From Parachitinimonas caeni (lineage in GTDB: Bacteria; Pseudomonadota; Gammaproteobacteria; Burkholderiales; Chitinimonadaceae): a stretch of DNA of 64,000 nucleotides. The translations under genes and the position numbers were made by a program. The stretch is from contig NZ_JARRAF010000013.1 in the NCBI RefSeq assembly GCF_030129945.1, positions 1-64,000 of the forward strand, written 5' to 3'. The notes under the pieces were generated by a model. The model did not search any database. It was not told the DNA's origin and worked only from the letters and a program-made list of their open reading frames with translations. Positions 44,677 to 52,578 of this stretch are shown here, in pieces. Within the stretch, counting starts at the first letter, position 1; each line of letters starts with the position of its first letter.

Positions 44677-45276
44677 ATGAGAAATAAGTTGACCATAAAC
44701 CAAAATGGTTTCGTATTGTTTGTGGTGTTGGTGGCAATGGTGGTTATGATGCTTGTTGGGATTATGGCCTTGCGCGCGACAAGTTTCAGCTCGGAAATTT
44801 CAGGAAATGCCACGTTGCAGAAAGCAAATGTGAGGGCCGCTGATGCGGGGATTGAAATTGCCAGGCAGTGGCTAAAGTTATCTAGTATTAATAAGAATTT
44901 AAATTCTGATATCTTAAGCGGCGGAGGATATTACGCTACGTGGGCTGCTGGTGCATTTAAACCTAGTGAATATAACTGGGATTCAGGAAATGCATATGTG
45001 CTGAAAAGTACAGACATAAATGATATGTCCCTCAGGGAGAGTGATTCAGGAGGCGAAAGATTTAGAATCCGGTACGTTATCCACCGCATGTGTAAGAATT
45101 CGGCTCCTCCAACCGCAGATCACTGCATGCTACCAAGTGAGTCAACTGGAGGGTGGGGGTCTGGAGCAAGTAAAGGGGACCGTATAGATAGAGCTATTGG
45201 GCCATTTTATAGGGTAACTATTAGGGTCGATGGTCCTCGTAATAGCACTAGTTACGTTCAAGCTGTATTGCAGTGA
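44677..45276 (+). CDS. pilX: Type IV pilus minor pilin PilX
   Basis: The 199-residue protein has a prepilin-like N-terminus NQNGFVLFVVLVAMVVMML that lacks the Glu at +5, as PilX/GspK-type proteins do. ALRATSFSSEISGNATLQ then AADAGIEIARQWL matches the conserved PilX_N region. It sits at the pilus tip complex with PilV, PilW and PilY1. AAAGGAGG precedes ATG 44677. The stop is 17 bases from the chosen pilY1 start. Confidence 0.9.
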   Translation: MRNKLTINQNGFVLFVVLVAMVVMMLVGIMALRATSFSSEISGNATLQKANVRAADAGIEIARQWLKLSSINKNLNSDILSGGGYYATWAAGAFKPSEYNWDSGNAYVLKSTDINDMSLRESDSGGERFRIRYVIHRMCKNSAPPTADHCMLPSESTGGWGSGASKGDRIDRAIGPFYRVTIRVDGPRNSTSYVQAVLQ

Positions 45277-45293
45277 TGCTCGGAGAGAGAATT

Positions 45294-48200
45294 ATGAAAA
45301 AGCAAGCTTTTCAATTCAGTCAAATTGGATTGGCGATACTTTGCGCATTCCCCATGTACTCTGTACATGCAGATGATAGTGTTTTGGCAAACCAGCCATT
45401 GGTTGGTATCTCTACTACCAAGGTAAAGCCAAATGTGCTGATGATTCTGGATAGCTCAGGTAGTATGAATTGGGGAAGTGCGGTGGGCGCACCAGATGCC
45501 ACGAGGGAGTATCCATCTCACCAAGACGTACGCTATTTCTCGTCAAGCTATAACAAACTTTATTATGACCCCTCGATCACTTATGTTCCGCCTAGAATGG
45601 CAGATGGTAAAAGTTACCCTGATGCTAATATCAAGGCAGTAATGAATAATTTTTATTTAGGGGATAGGGCAAGCTTTGATATGTCAGAGCAAATGCAATG
45701 CTCTGGCCAAATCTTACCTTATACAGAAGAACGAGCCATACCTTATTTGTGGTGTGGTGGTCGAGGTCCATTTATATATAAGAGAGCTTTTTATTACAAG
45801 TTTAAGTTTGAAAATGAATTGAAGGCTAATCCAAAATCAGTTTCTAATGCTCAGCTGATGGATGTAAGTAATTATACTTTAGTTAATTTACAACAGACTG
45901 AGTTGCAAAATTTCGCTAATTGGGCGCAATACTATAGAACGCGAATGTTAGCGATGAAGTCCTCTGCTAGCCGCGCATTTGCCGAGTTAGACGATAGCTA
46001 TCGGGTTGGGTTTATGACTATTCATGCCCATAATGCTGGTTGGAATTCAAACCACTACTTAAAAATTGACGACTTTACTCAGTCTCAGCGTAACACTTGG
46101 TTCAGTACATTATTTTCTGTTCCGCCCAATGGTGGAACTCCACTGATTCCCGCTTTATCTAATGCGGGGAGAATATTTTCGGGGAAATTGCAGCATGATC
46201 CGATGCAGTATTATTGCCAGCGTAATTTTGCAATTCTAACTACTGATGGATATTGGAATGATGGGTTGAGCCAGTCTTTAGCGGGCGGTCAAGTTGGTGA
46301 TGCTGATGGTAATGGCGATCTTGGTACATTAGGTGGTGGGTCGGTAAACGGAACGCTGTCGGACGTTGCGGCCTATTATTTTAAAACTGATATTCGTGAT
46401 GCTGCATATAGTAATGAGAATGCAAATGGCGAATACGTGGCAGGTAAGAAGGGCAGTGTAGCTAGCGATGCCGCGAATAAGCAATTCGTTCGTACTTATA
46501 CCATGGGTATTGGTGTACAACCTGTTGAGTTGAATGGTCAACCGCTAAAAGTTATAGGTAATGAGCAGACCACGGTTAATGATTTGATTAATGCAGGGAA
46601 AAATGGTGGTGGAGATTATTTTTCTGCAGCCAACCCTGAGCAGATGGTAAGTGGCCTTTTGGAAGTTCTTGCTGCAACTAGCAAGGATAAAGGGGGGGGG
46701 TCTGCAATTGGTTTGACGAACATTAAAAGCTCGGATAAAGATGACTTGGCTTTCCATGCCACTAATGTTCAAGGTGATTGGTATGGTGAGCTGCGAGCTT
46801 ATAAGCCGTCAGCAATTGGAGAGCCTAATACGGTGGTGTGGTCAGCTAACACCGAATTGAGCAAGTTGGGTGCTACCGCCAGAAACATAATGGCTATCCA
46901 CAATAACAAGCTTGTGCCATTTAATAATACTTTTCCTGCAAAAGCGAATATTGTTATTGATTGCACAACCCGAAAGGTGAGCCAATGCGCTACCCTTAAA
47001 GACACGAGACTGGCAGCATTGAAGAGTGCTGACAATCTTATTAACTATTTACGGGGTGATCAGTCACTTGGCATGACAAAAGAGACGGGTAGTTTCCGCT
47101 TACGGCCGACTGAAAATGGCGAGGTGAAACTACTTGGTGATATTGATAAGTCTTCACCAGTTTATGATGATGTGAATAAAGTCGTTTATGTTGGTGCCAA
47201 CGATGGGATGATCCATGCATTTGCAGCAAAAAATGCCGATGCGGCGGGTAAGCCAATGACACCTGGTTCCGAGCTGTGGGCAATCGTCCCAAGTGCGGTG
47301 CAAAGCAACCTTTATCTGCTAGCGGATTCAGACTATGGTAATCGCCACCGTTATTATGTAAATGGCAATTTGTCGATTCATAAGGTTTCACTGGGTGGAA
47401 AAGTAGAAAGTATTTTGATGGGGGGATTGGGAAAAGGTGGGAAGTCCATTTTTGCCATCAATGTAACTGATGCGAAGAATCCTGTTTTGTTATGGGAATT
47501 TACTGAAACAGATATGAAGTACACTTTTGGGACTCCGCGCATTACCAAAATCCGCACGGAGACGCCTGATAAATGGGTTGTCTTGATGCCTAGTGGCTAT
47601 GATGAAACCGACAGCGCTGGTTACCTTTATGTGATCGATTTGGAGACCGGTAAGCAGCTGGCGAAAATTAAAGCCGGCACTAAAGGTGGGTTGTCTGATG
47701 TCAATTATGTAGTCAGGGATTACAAGAAGGACAATACAGCGGAAGTAGCATACGCCGGCGATTTGGATGGCAAAGTTTGGCGCTTTGATTTTGCTTCTGC
47801 CAAGGTAGACTTGGCGGGAGTCAAGGCTGAAGTGTTAGCTGATCTGAAGACCGCGCAGGGTACGAATCCAATAACAGCTGCGCCTGAAATTTTCGGACTT
47901 GATGCTACTAATTTTGCTGTTATTGTTGGCTCCGGTAGATATTTAGGGTTAAACGATATTAAAGATTTAACGCAGCATGGGATCTATTTTATTAAGGATA
48001 ACCTTGGTCGTTGGGGAGGGACATCCAAACCCGCAGCCGTTACACCTACAGATCTGGTGCAGCGTACTCTGATTGCTAAGCCTGGCGAGGATGATGCTCG
48101 AATAGTTGCTGGTGCAGATGGCAAAGATCCAACGCCGTTTGATTGGGGGAAGAGTGCTGGCTGGTATGTAACGCTGCCCGATCGTAGTTCCGGCTCTGAG

Positions 48201-48590
48201 CGGGTGACATCCAATATTGAAATCGCTGGTGATATGGTTGTTGTTGGTTCTTCAGTTCCAGGCCAGAAGTCTGCGTGTGAGCCTGGAGGTTATGGCTGGA
48301 TGAATTTCCTCAATATTCGTAAGGCTACAAGTGTGATTCTTACAAGTAGCAAGACATCCACACCAACAGCGAGCAAGAAGACTGATTCGCCTGTGATGGG
48401 GGTAAAGCTACACATACCGGAAGATAAAGATAAGGACGTGGATCCAAATAAACCTCCAAAGAAGCCATCTTGTAATGAAGTAACTGCTACTTCTACAACA
48501 GCAAAGGGAGGTATCAACAGCAACAAAGGTTGTTTACCCGTAGCCTTCGTTGGCCGTCGAGTCGCATGGCGTGAGGTAGTCGGGGAGTAA
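45294..48590 (+). CDS. pilY1: Type IV pilus tip adhesin PilY1
   Basis: The 1098-residue protein has a signal peptide (about 1-27). An N-terminal von Willebrand A-like domain follows with a metal-ion site motif DSSGS at residue 53, and a C-terminal beta-propeller of the PilY1/PilC family (from about residue 600: DDVNKVVYVGANDGMIHAF, AGDLDGKVWRFDF). A Ca2+-loop motif DADGNGDLG begins at D336. PilY1 proteins sit at the pilus tip, promote pilus extension, adhere to surfaces and respond to force and Ca2+. ATG 45294 has GGAG eight bases upstream. A nine-G run (46692-46700) encodes GGG within KDKGGGSAIG and could slip. Codon use is AT-richer than neighbouring operons. Confidence 0.93.
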   Translation: MKKQAFQFSQIGLAILCAFPMYSVHADDSVLANQPLVGISTTKVKPNVLMILDSSGSMNWGSAVGAPDATREYPSHQDVRYFSSSYNKLYYDPSITYVPPRMADGKSYPDANIKAVMNNFYLGDRASFDMSEQMQCSGQILPYTEERAIPYLWCGGRGPFIYKRAFYYKFKFENELKANPKSVSNAQLMDVSNYTLVNLQQTELQNFANWAQYYRTRMLAMKSSASRAFAELDDSYRVGFMTIHAHNAGWNSNHYLKIDDFTQSQRNTWFSTLFSVPPNGGTPLIPALSNAGRIFSGKLQHDPMQYYCQRNFAILTTDGYWNDGLSQSLAGGQVGDADGNGDLGTLGGGSVNGTLSDVAAYYFKTDIRDAAYSNENANGEYVAGKKGSVASDAANKQFVRTYTMGIGVQPVELNGQPLKVIGNEQTTVNDLINAGKNGGGDYFSAANPEQMVSGLLEVLAATSKDKGGGSAIGLTNIKSSDKDDLAFHATNVQGDWYGELRAYKPSAIGEPNTVVWSANTELSKLGATARNIMAIHNNKLVPFNNTFPAKANIVIDCTTRKVSQCATLKDTRLAALKSADNLINYLRGDQSLGMTKETGSFRLRPTENGEVKLLGDIDKSSPVYDDVNKVVYVGANDGMIHAFAAKNADAAGKPMTPGSELWAIVPSAVQSNLYLLADSDYGNRHRYYVNGNLSIHKVSLGGKVESILMGGLGKGGKSIFAINVTDAKNPVLLWEFTETDMKYTFGTPRITKIRTETPDKWVVLMPSGYDETDSAGYLYVIDLETGKQLAKIKAGTKGGLSDVNYVVRDYKKDNTAEVAYAGDLDGKVWRFDFASAKVDLAGVKAEVLADLKTAQGTNPITAAPEIFGLDATNFAVIVGSGRYLGLNDIKDLTQHGIYFIKDNLGRWGGTSKPAAVTPTDLVQRTLIAKPGEDDARIVAGADGKDPTPFDWGKSAGWYVTLPDRSSGSERVTSNIEIAGDMVVVGSSVPGQKSACEPGGYGWMNFLNIRKATSVILTSSKTSTPTASKKTDSPVMGVKLHIPEDKDKDVDPNKPPKKPSCNEVTATSTTAKGGINSNKGCLPVAFVGRRVAWREVVGE
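46692..46700 (+). repeat. Nine-guanine homopolymer in pilY1
   Basis: G9 lies in frame between AAA and TCT, about 466 codons into pilY1. Gain or loss of one G would shift the frame and truncate the protein before the propeller domain. Runs of this length are rare in this AT-richer gene. Confidence 0.9.
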
Positions 48591-48615
48591 TTGAGTCTGT
48601 TCGAGTAGTGCGTAA

Positions 48616-48655
48616 AACAAAGAGGCCGGCATTTTGCTGGCCTCTTTGTTTTTTG
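48616..48655. terminator. Bidirectional terminator between pilY1 and the CesT-like gene
   Basis: AACAAAGAGGCC / GGCCTCTTTGTT form a 12-base stem, extended inward by GCA/TGC. TTTTTT follows on the plus strand and TTTTACG on the minus strand. The two genes converge here. Confidence 0.92.
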
Positions 48656-48670
48656 GGAGTCTGGCTTGGT

Positions 48671-49075
48671 TTAGTTCAGTGTGCGCCGGGTTTGGTCGTG
48701 GGCGCTGACCCAAGTTTGGTGGGCTTTGGAAAAGCGGGTGATTTCGTAGGCCAATTGCTCTCCGCTGATATTGCTCAGGGCGAGGTTGCGGAAGAGGACA
48801 ACCCGACCGGTCAGCCGGCTTGCCGAGAAGCAGGCATCGCCATGTTGAAAGCCGAGTGAAAAGGCGGTATCCAGCAATTTGTCGAAGCGGCTGGTTTCGC
48901 CGAGAAAGCAGACAAATGATGACAGATAAAGGCGATCGCCACTGAGCGGGCGCTCAATCGCCAGAACGCCCCCATCTGGCAGGCGCAGCTTGTAGTTGCG
49001 TACGTCGGTTTTGATTTCGCCGGCTCTAATCTTCAGAAAGCGGCAGGCGTCGTTTAGTGTTTTTAGAAAGTCCAT
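48671..49075 (-). CDS. CesT/Tir-type secretion chaperone (downstream copy)
   Basis: The 134-residue acidic-to-neutral protein has the type III effector-chaperone fold pattern: an N-terminal helix (FLKTLNDACRFLKI), a beta region (YKLRLPDGGVLAIERPL, LYLSSFVCFLGE), a helix, then GRVVLFRNLALSNIS and a final amphipathic helix. It is clearly paralogous to the gene at 50080-50544; both share LSSxVCF, FSAS/FTAS R and an RFxxxHxxW end. These dimers bind effector N-termini before export. It is separated from the effector-like gene by 188 bases of unrecognised DNA and may have its own promoter. Confidence 0.7.
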   Translation of the reverse strand: MDFLKTLNDACRFLKIRAGEIKTDVRNYKLRLPDGGVLAIERPLSGDRLYLSSFVCFLGETSRFDKLLDTAFSLGFQHGDACFSASRLTGRVVLFRNLALSNISGEQLAYEITRFSKAHQTWVSAHDQTRRTLN

Positions 49076-49263
49076 GGCGGGCCCTCCTGCAAGTCGTACC
49101 GATATTTGTATTGATATGCAGATCGGCTAGGTGTTGCTCATGCCGTCTGTTTCCATAGGCACGAAAGATAAATTCAAATTTTGTAGGAAAAGTGGAAGTG
49201 CGCAGTTATCTGATGTGAACTTTCACGCTTTGGCGGCAATTTCACAAGTCTGGCTTTCCGAAG

Positions 49264-50070
49264 TCAGCTATTGATGGGTTGCAACACCATATGCGTGTTG
49301 TTTTTTTCGCTGGCGGCAATTACGCCATGTGGGCCGTGCTGTATGGGGATGCTGGCGCTTGAATTGCTGAATGAGACGCCGAGCAGATTCGATAATTTGT
49401 CGCGGTTGGGCTGCTGCTGGCTGCTAGCGTCTGGCGACTCCATCTGGAAAAAGCTGTGGCCTTCGCTGTTGGTGCCAACTAATAAATGGCCCAGTCCTCC
49501 TGGCAGATCCATTCCGTATTGCTTTCCAGCGTCTTGATAATGGGCTGACGTCCTTTCGTGCATGGCGTCGCCTCCTGCTCGCCTAAGTTCAGACGCCAGG
49601 GCTCCGTGATCGTTCACAACAAAATGTGCCCCGTGCAGCAATGCGCTATGGCTTTGGGCAGCGCTGAGGGTCAGCGATTCGCCGCTACGACTCTTGCTGC
49701 ATTGGGCGAATGCATCTTCCAGGCAGTTCAGGACTTGGGTTGCGGTGCTTGAGGGCGAATGAATACGAACACTCTCAAAGAGGGCGTGCAGTTGGTCGGC
49801 CTTGTCGTTGATGGCGATGGAGAAGTCGGCAGCATTCTGGTTGGGGCTGCCGGTCAGCTGAACATCCTGCAGCATGGAATCGGTGTTTAATTCTGACGGC
49901 GAGGGGAGTTGTAATTGCTTGCCGATACTTTGGAGTCGATCTTGCTGTAGCTGATTCGAGGGGCTGCCGTGGCTTGCAATCAGGTCACCTTGGAATGCCT
50001 GGGGGGCAAGGGCGGTGGTATCTGACTGAATCGTGGAAAACGACGTCGGTCCAAGGTTGGAGATCGTCAT
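49264..50070 (-). CDS. Probable type III secreted effector (novel)
   Basis: The 268-residue protein has no signal peptide. Its first 75 residues are rich in Ser, Thr, Gln and Asn with little predicted order, as in type III secretion signals and chaperone-binding regions. Residues about 80-268 look folded, with segments HGAHFVVNDHGALASELRR and GGLGHLLVGTNSEGHSFFQ. I do not recognise the fold. Several histidines (for example at 151, 154 and 204) could be catalytic, but nothing fixes this. Its start is nine bases after the upstream chaperone stop, so they are cotranscribed, and a paralogous chaperone follows. Effector status is inferred from the flanking chaperones. Confidence 0.6.
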   Translation of the reverse strand: MTISNLGPTSFSTIQSDTTALAPQAFQGDLIASHGSPSNQLQQDRLQSIGKQLQLPSPSELNTDSMLQDVQLTGSPNQNAADFSIAINDKADQLHALFESVRIHSPSSTATQVLNCLEDAFAQCSKSRSGESLTLSAAQSHSALLHGAHFVVNDHGALASELRRAGGDAMHERTSAHYQDAGKQYGMDLPGGLGHLLVGTNSEGHSFFQMESPDASSQQQPNRDKLSNLLGVSFSNSSASIPIQHGPHGVIAASEKNNTHMVLQPINS

Positions 50071-50079
50071 GGCCGTTTC

Positions 50080-50544
50080 CTAGGCAAAGCTGATTGCAGT
50101 GGGGACGGTGCGGGCGTTGCCTGCTGTGTTGGCCAAGCTCATCAGGCGGCCGCTGTCATAAGCATCTTTCCATACTTTATGCACTGCGGTGAAGCGCTTG
50201 ATTGCGCTGGCCAGGCGAATGCCGTCAAGTCCATCCAGATCAAGATGACGGTACAGGATGATCTTGCCGTTGGTGCGGCTGGCAGTGAATGAGGCCCCAT
50301 CAGTCAGCAGTCCGAATGCTTGGGCTTCCAGCAGCAGCTCGTACAGGGCCAGCAGATCTTGCCCGCCCGGCATGAAGCAAACCAGTGACGAAAGGCACAG
50401 GGCGTCTACGCCATCGAGCTTTTCAACTGTCAAAAGGCTGCCATCGCGTAGCTGCAGCTTGTACTCGATGATGCCATCCGACAAGGCGTTGGCGGTAATA
50501 CCGAGCTGGGCGCAGGCATCCTTGAGCAGGTGGTGGAAACTCAT
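50080..50544 (-). CDS. CesT/Tir-type secretion chaperone (upstream copy)
   Basis: The 154-residue protein has the same architecture as the gene at 48671-49075: FHHLLKDACAQLGI, YKLQLRDGSLLTVEKLDG, LCLSSLVCFMPG, GKIILYRHLDLDG and RFTAVHKVWKDAY. It adds about 20 C-terminal residues. Class I type III chaperones are small dimers encoded next to their effectors, and this gene directly precedes the effector-like gene by nine bases. GAGAGAGGAG lies before ATG 50544. No secretion apparatus genes are in the window, so the machine must be elsewhere if present. Confidence 0.72.
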   Translation of the reverse strand: MSFHHLLKDACAQLGITANALSDGIIEYKLQLRDGSLLTVEKLDGVDALCLSSLVCFMPGGQDLLALYELLLEAQAFGLLTDGASFTASRTNGKIILYRHLDLDGLDGIRLASAIKRFTAVHKVWKDAYDSGRLMSLANTAGNARTVPTAISFA

Positions 50545-50620
50545 TCAGGGCTCCTCTCTCAAATTCGAACTTGGCTCAGCTGACATTTGAACTGCAAATA
50601 TTGTTAGCAATTTGGTAACG

Positions 50621-50640
50621 GGAACATGGGGAATGGTTCC
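50621..50640. promoter_or_regulatory. Imperfect palindrome upstream of the chaperone-effector unit
   Basis: GGAACATGGGGAATGGTTCC has outer arms GGAAC and GTTCC and lies 77-96 bases before the chaperone start. On the minus strand it includes GGAACC, the first half of a hrp box, but no CCAC at the proper spacing follows. It is an operator candidate only. Confidence 0.35.
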
Positions 50641-50709
50641 TCCGGCCGAGCATTTACCCTAAAAATCTGTCCGCAATCTTACTATTGTGCCTGTTTGTTG
50701 GGGTTTTCC

Positions 50710-50872
50710 CTAGGCTCTGTTGACGTTTTGTTTTCGGTCACGCTGTGTCGAATTCTGGAGCAGGTCTTGGCAGAGTGAGCGCAATTTAGCGTGCCAAATA
50801 AGTGAGCCCTAACAACACCATGCTCCAAATCCGACGAAGTGTGATCCGAAAACAAAACTTCAACCGTGCTTG
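50710..50872. repeat. MITE-like element, best-preserved copy
   Basis: The left end CTAGGCTCTGTTGACGTTTT, continuing GTTTTCGGTCACGC and GTCGAATTCTGGAGCA, is mirrored at the right by TGCTCCAAATCCGAC, GTGTGATCCGAAAAC and AAAACTTCAACCGTGCTTGG. That gives inverted arms of about 50 bases around a 60-base centre. The 163-base element has no reading frame. It lies between the effector cassette's promoter side and the pseudouridine synthase gene, ending 22 bases from the latter's stop. Confidence 0.75.
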
Positions 50873-50893
50873 GTTTGAGTGTGCAACTATTTT

Positions 50894-51607
50894 TCAGCGC
50901 CTTGGCCAGGGTAACTGGTCTGGCGGGCCAATTTGTGCAAGAACATTCCTTACTTCGTAAGTGCAGAAATATTCACCGGACTCGGGAGGGTGGCTGAAGG
51001 TGAAAGACTCTCCTGCCAAGTTGAATTTCAAGGTCCAGGCATGCAGGTAGCAGCGGTCGGCAGCACTGCCGCCATATTGGTTGTCGCCAATAATCGGTGC
51101 GCCGAGGCTTTTCAGTGCAACGCGAATCTGATGGGTGCGGCCAGTACGGGGGCGCACCAGCATCAGGCGCCGACCGTCACCGAGGCCATAGCTGAAGAAT
51201 TGGGTGATAGCAGGATTGGTGCGATCGGGTAATAACTTCCAGCAGCCATTGCGGGCTGCTGCCATGTCACCAATGATCCAGCCCTGTTTTTTCTTGGGCG
51301 GACGAGCTACCAGAGCCAAGTAGTATTTTTCAATCTGGTGCTCTGCAAATGCCTGGCTTAGCTGGCTGGCTGTTTCGGCATCACGGGCCAATAGGATCAA
51401 GCCAGATGTGGGCTTGTCCAGGCGATGAACGGCATGGAGTGGCTCACCCAATTGCGCTCGCAGCAAGTCGAACAAGCCTTGTTCCTCGCCCTCCCGATGA
51501 AAATTTACCCGCTCGGCTTTGCTGATGACAAAGAAGCGAGGATGCGTATGGATCAGTTGGAAAGGCAGGCCAGACGTGGCGGTGAGTTCGGTCTGGGAAG
51601 ATGTCAT
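50894..51607 (-). CDS. RluA-family pseudouridine synthase
   Basis: The 237-residue protein has the catalytic motif HRLDKPTSGLILLA (Asp) and the family's LVRPRTGRTHQIRVAL. It has no S4 domain of its own. It modifies a uridine in rRNA or tRNA; the exact site is not readable. It directly follows a small S4-domain gene (their ends abut at 51607/51608), which may supply RNA binding in trans. It is on the minus strand in a run with the YigZ gene. Confidence 0.9.
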   Translation of the reverse strand: MTSSQTELTATSGLPFQLIHTHPRFFVISKAERVNFHREGEEQGLFDLLRAQLGEPLHAVHRLDKPTSGLILLARDAETASQLSQAFAEHQIEKYYLALVARPPKKKQGWIIGDMAAARNGCWKLLPDRTNPAITQFFSYGLGDGRRLMLVRPRTGRTHQIRVALKSLGAPIIGDNQYGGSAADRCYLHAWTLKFNLAGESFTFSHPPESGEYFCTYEVRNVLAQIGPPDQLPWPRR

Positions 51608-51829
51608 TTATGGGGCTGCTACCACGATGATGTCCACGTTTGCAAAGCGGACACGCTGGCCAACACGGATCTTGGCGGTCTTGCGCAGTTCAATCTGGCC
51701 ATCGACTTCGACCTGCCCGTCGGCAATCAGTTGTTTGGCGATGCCGCCGCTGTGGGCAAGATCACAGACCTTGAGGAGATCGTTGAGTGCAATATGCTCG
51801 CCCTTGAGAGGAAAATGGATACTTTTCAT
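51608..51829 (-). CDS. Small S4-domain RNA-binding protein (YbcJ-like)
   Basis: The 73-residue protein consists of one S4 fold: FPLKGEHIALNDLLKVCDLA, then GGIAKQLIADGQVEVDG and a basic strand RVGQRVRF. Such proteins bind structured RNA, commonly ribosomal. It abuts the start of the RluA-family gene with no spacer, so the two are probably translated together. The YigZ-family gene lies 64 bases upstream on the same strand. Confidence 0.88.
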   Translation of the reverse strand: MKSIHFPLKGEHIALNDLLKVCDLAHSGGIAKQLIADGQVEVDGQIELRKTAKIRVGQRVRFANVDIIVVAAP

Positions 51830-51893
51830 TGTGCCAATACAGGATGGAAATCAAGCCGACAGTATAAACCGGCGGGCGATACCACCCTTGAGA

Positions 51894-52496
51894 CTATTGC
51901 GCGTCATCAGATAAAAACCGGCTTTGGCCTTGGCATAAGTTCGATATGTCGGCTCGGGCGGCGCTGGCCTGCGCTTCAGGCAGGCTCAGGACGAGGGTGA
52001 CAGCTTCGGCGCACTCGGCTGCCAGAATGCTGACCTGCTGTTTTTCACACCAGTGGCGTACCCGGTTTTCCATCGCGTAGGGGATGGTCAGATGTAGCTC
52101 GGTCTTCTTGATTACCGGCTGCAGATCGGCGTTCTCCAGTGCCAGTGAAACGGCTTGCCCGTAGGCGCGAACCAGGCCACCCGAGCCGAGTTTGACACCG
52201 CCAAACCAGCGCACTACGACGGCCAGCACATTGCATAAACTGCGATGTTGCAGCACCGCCAGCATCGGCCGTCCTGCAGTGCCTGACGGCTCTCCATCGT
52301 CATTTGCACCGGAGTCAGGTCCTGCCAGAAGTGCCCAGCAATGATGATTGGCGTCGGGGTACTGCTGTCTGAGGCTGCTGAGTTTCTCCATGGCTTCAGC
52401 GCGATGGTTAACTGGAATCACCAGCCCCAGAAAGCGGCTTTTTTTAATTTCGATCTCGGCTTGAACGGTGGCGGATAGCGTAAACAATTGGGACAT
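51894..52496 (-). CDS. YigZ/IMPACT-family protein
   Basis: The 200-residue protein has the UPF0029 N-terminal region: KKSRFLGLVIPV, then DDGEPSGTAGRPMLAVLQH and the RWFGGVKLGSGGLVRAYGQA signature. A C-terminal ferredoxin-like domain follows. Members bind nucleic acid or ribosomes in proposed translation control, but their function in bacteria is unsettled. It is the first of the run YigZ, S4, RluA on the minus strand. Start ATG 52496 gives MSQLFTLSAT. Confidence 0.92.
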   Translation of the reverse strand: MSQLFTLSATVQAEIEIKKSRFLGLVIPVNHRAEAMEKLSSLRQQYPDANHHCWALLAGPDSGANDDGEPSGTAGRPMLAVLQHRSLCNVLAVVVRWFGGVKLGSGGLVRAYGQAVSLALENADLQPVIKKTELHLTIPYAMENRVRHWCEKQQVSILAAECAEAVTLVLSLPEAQASAARADISNLCQGQSRFLSDDAQ

Positions 52497-52578
52497 AAAA
52501 AGAAGGCTGGTTATGGCGTGTGATCATCAAATCACGCCGCAGAGGTGAAAGCGGAATACCGCGATGCTGTGCTGTGAT

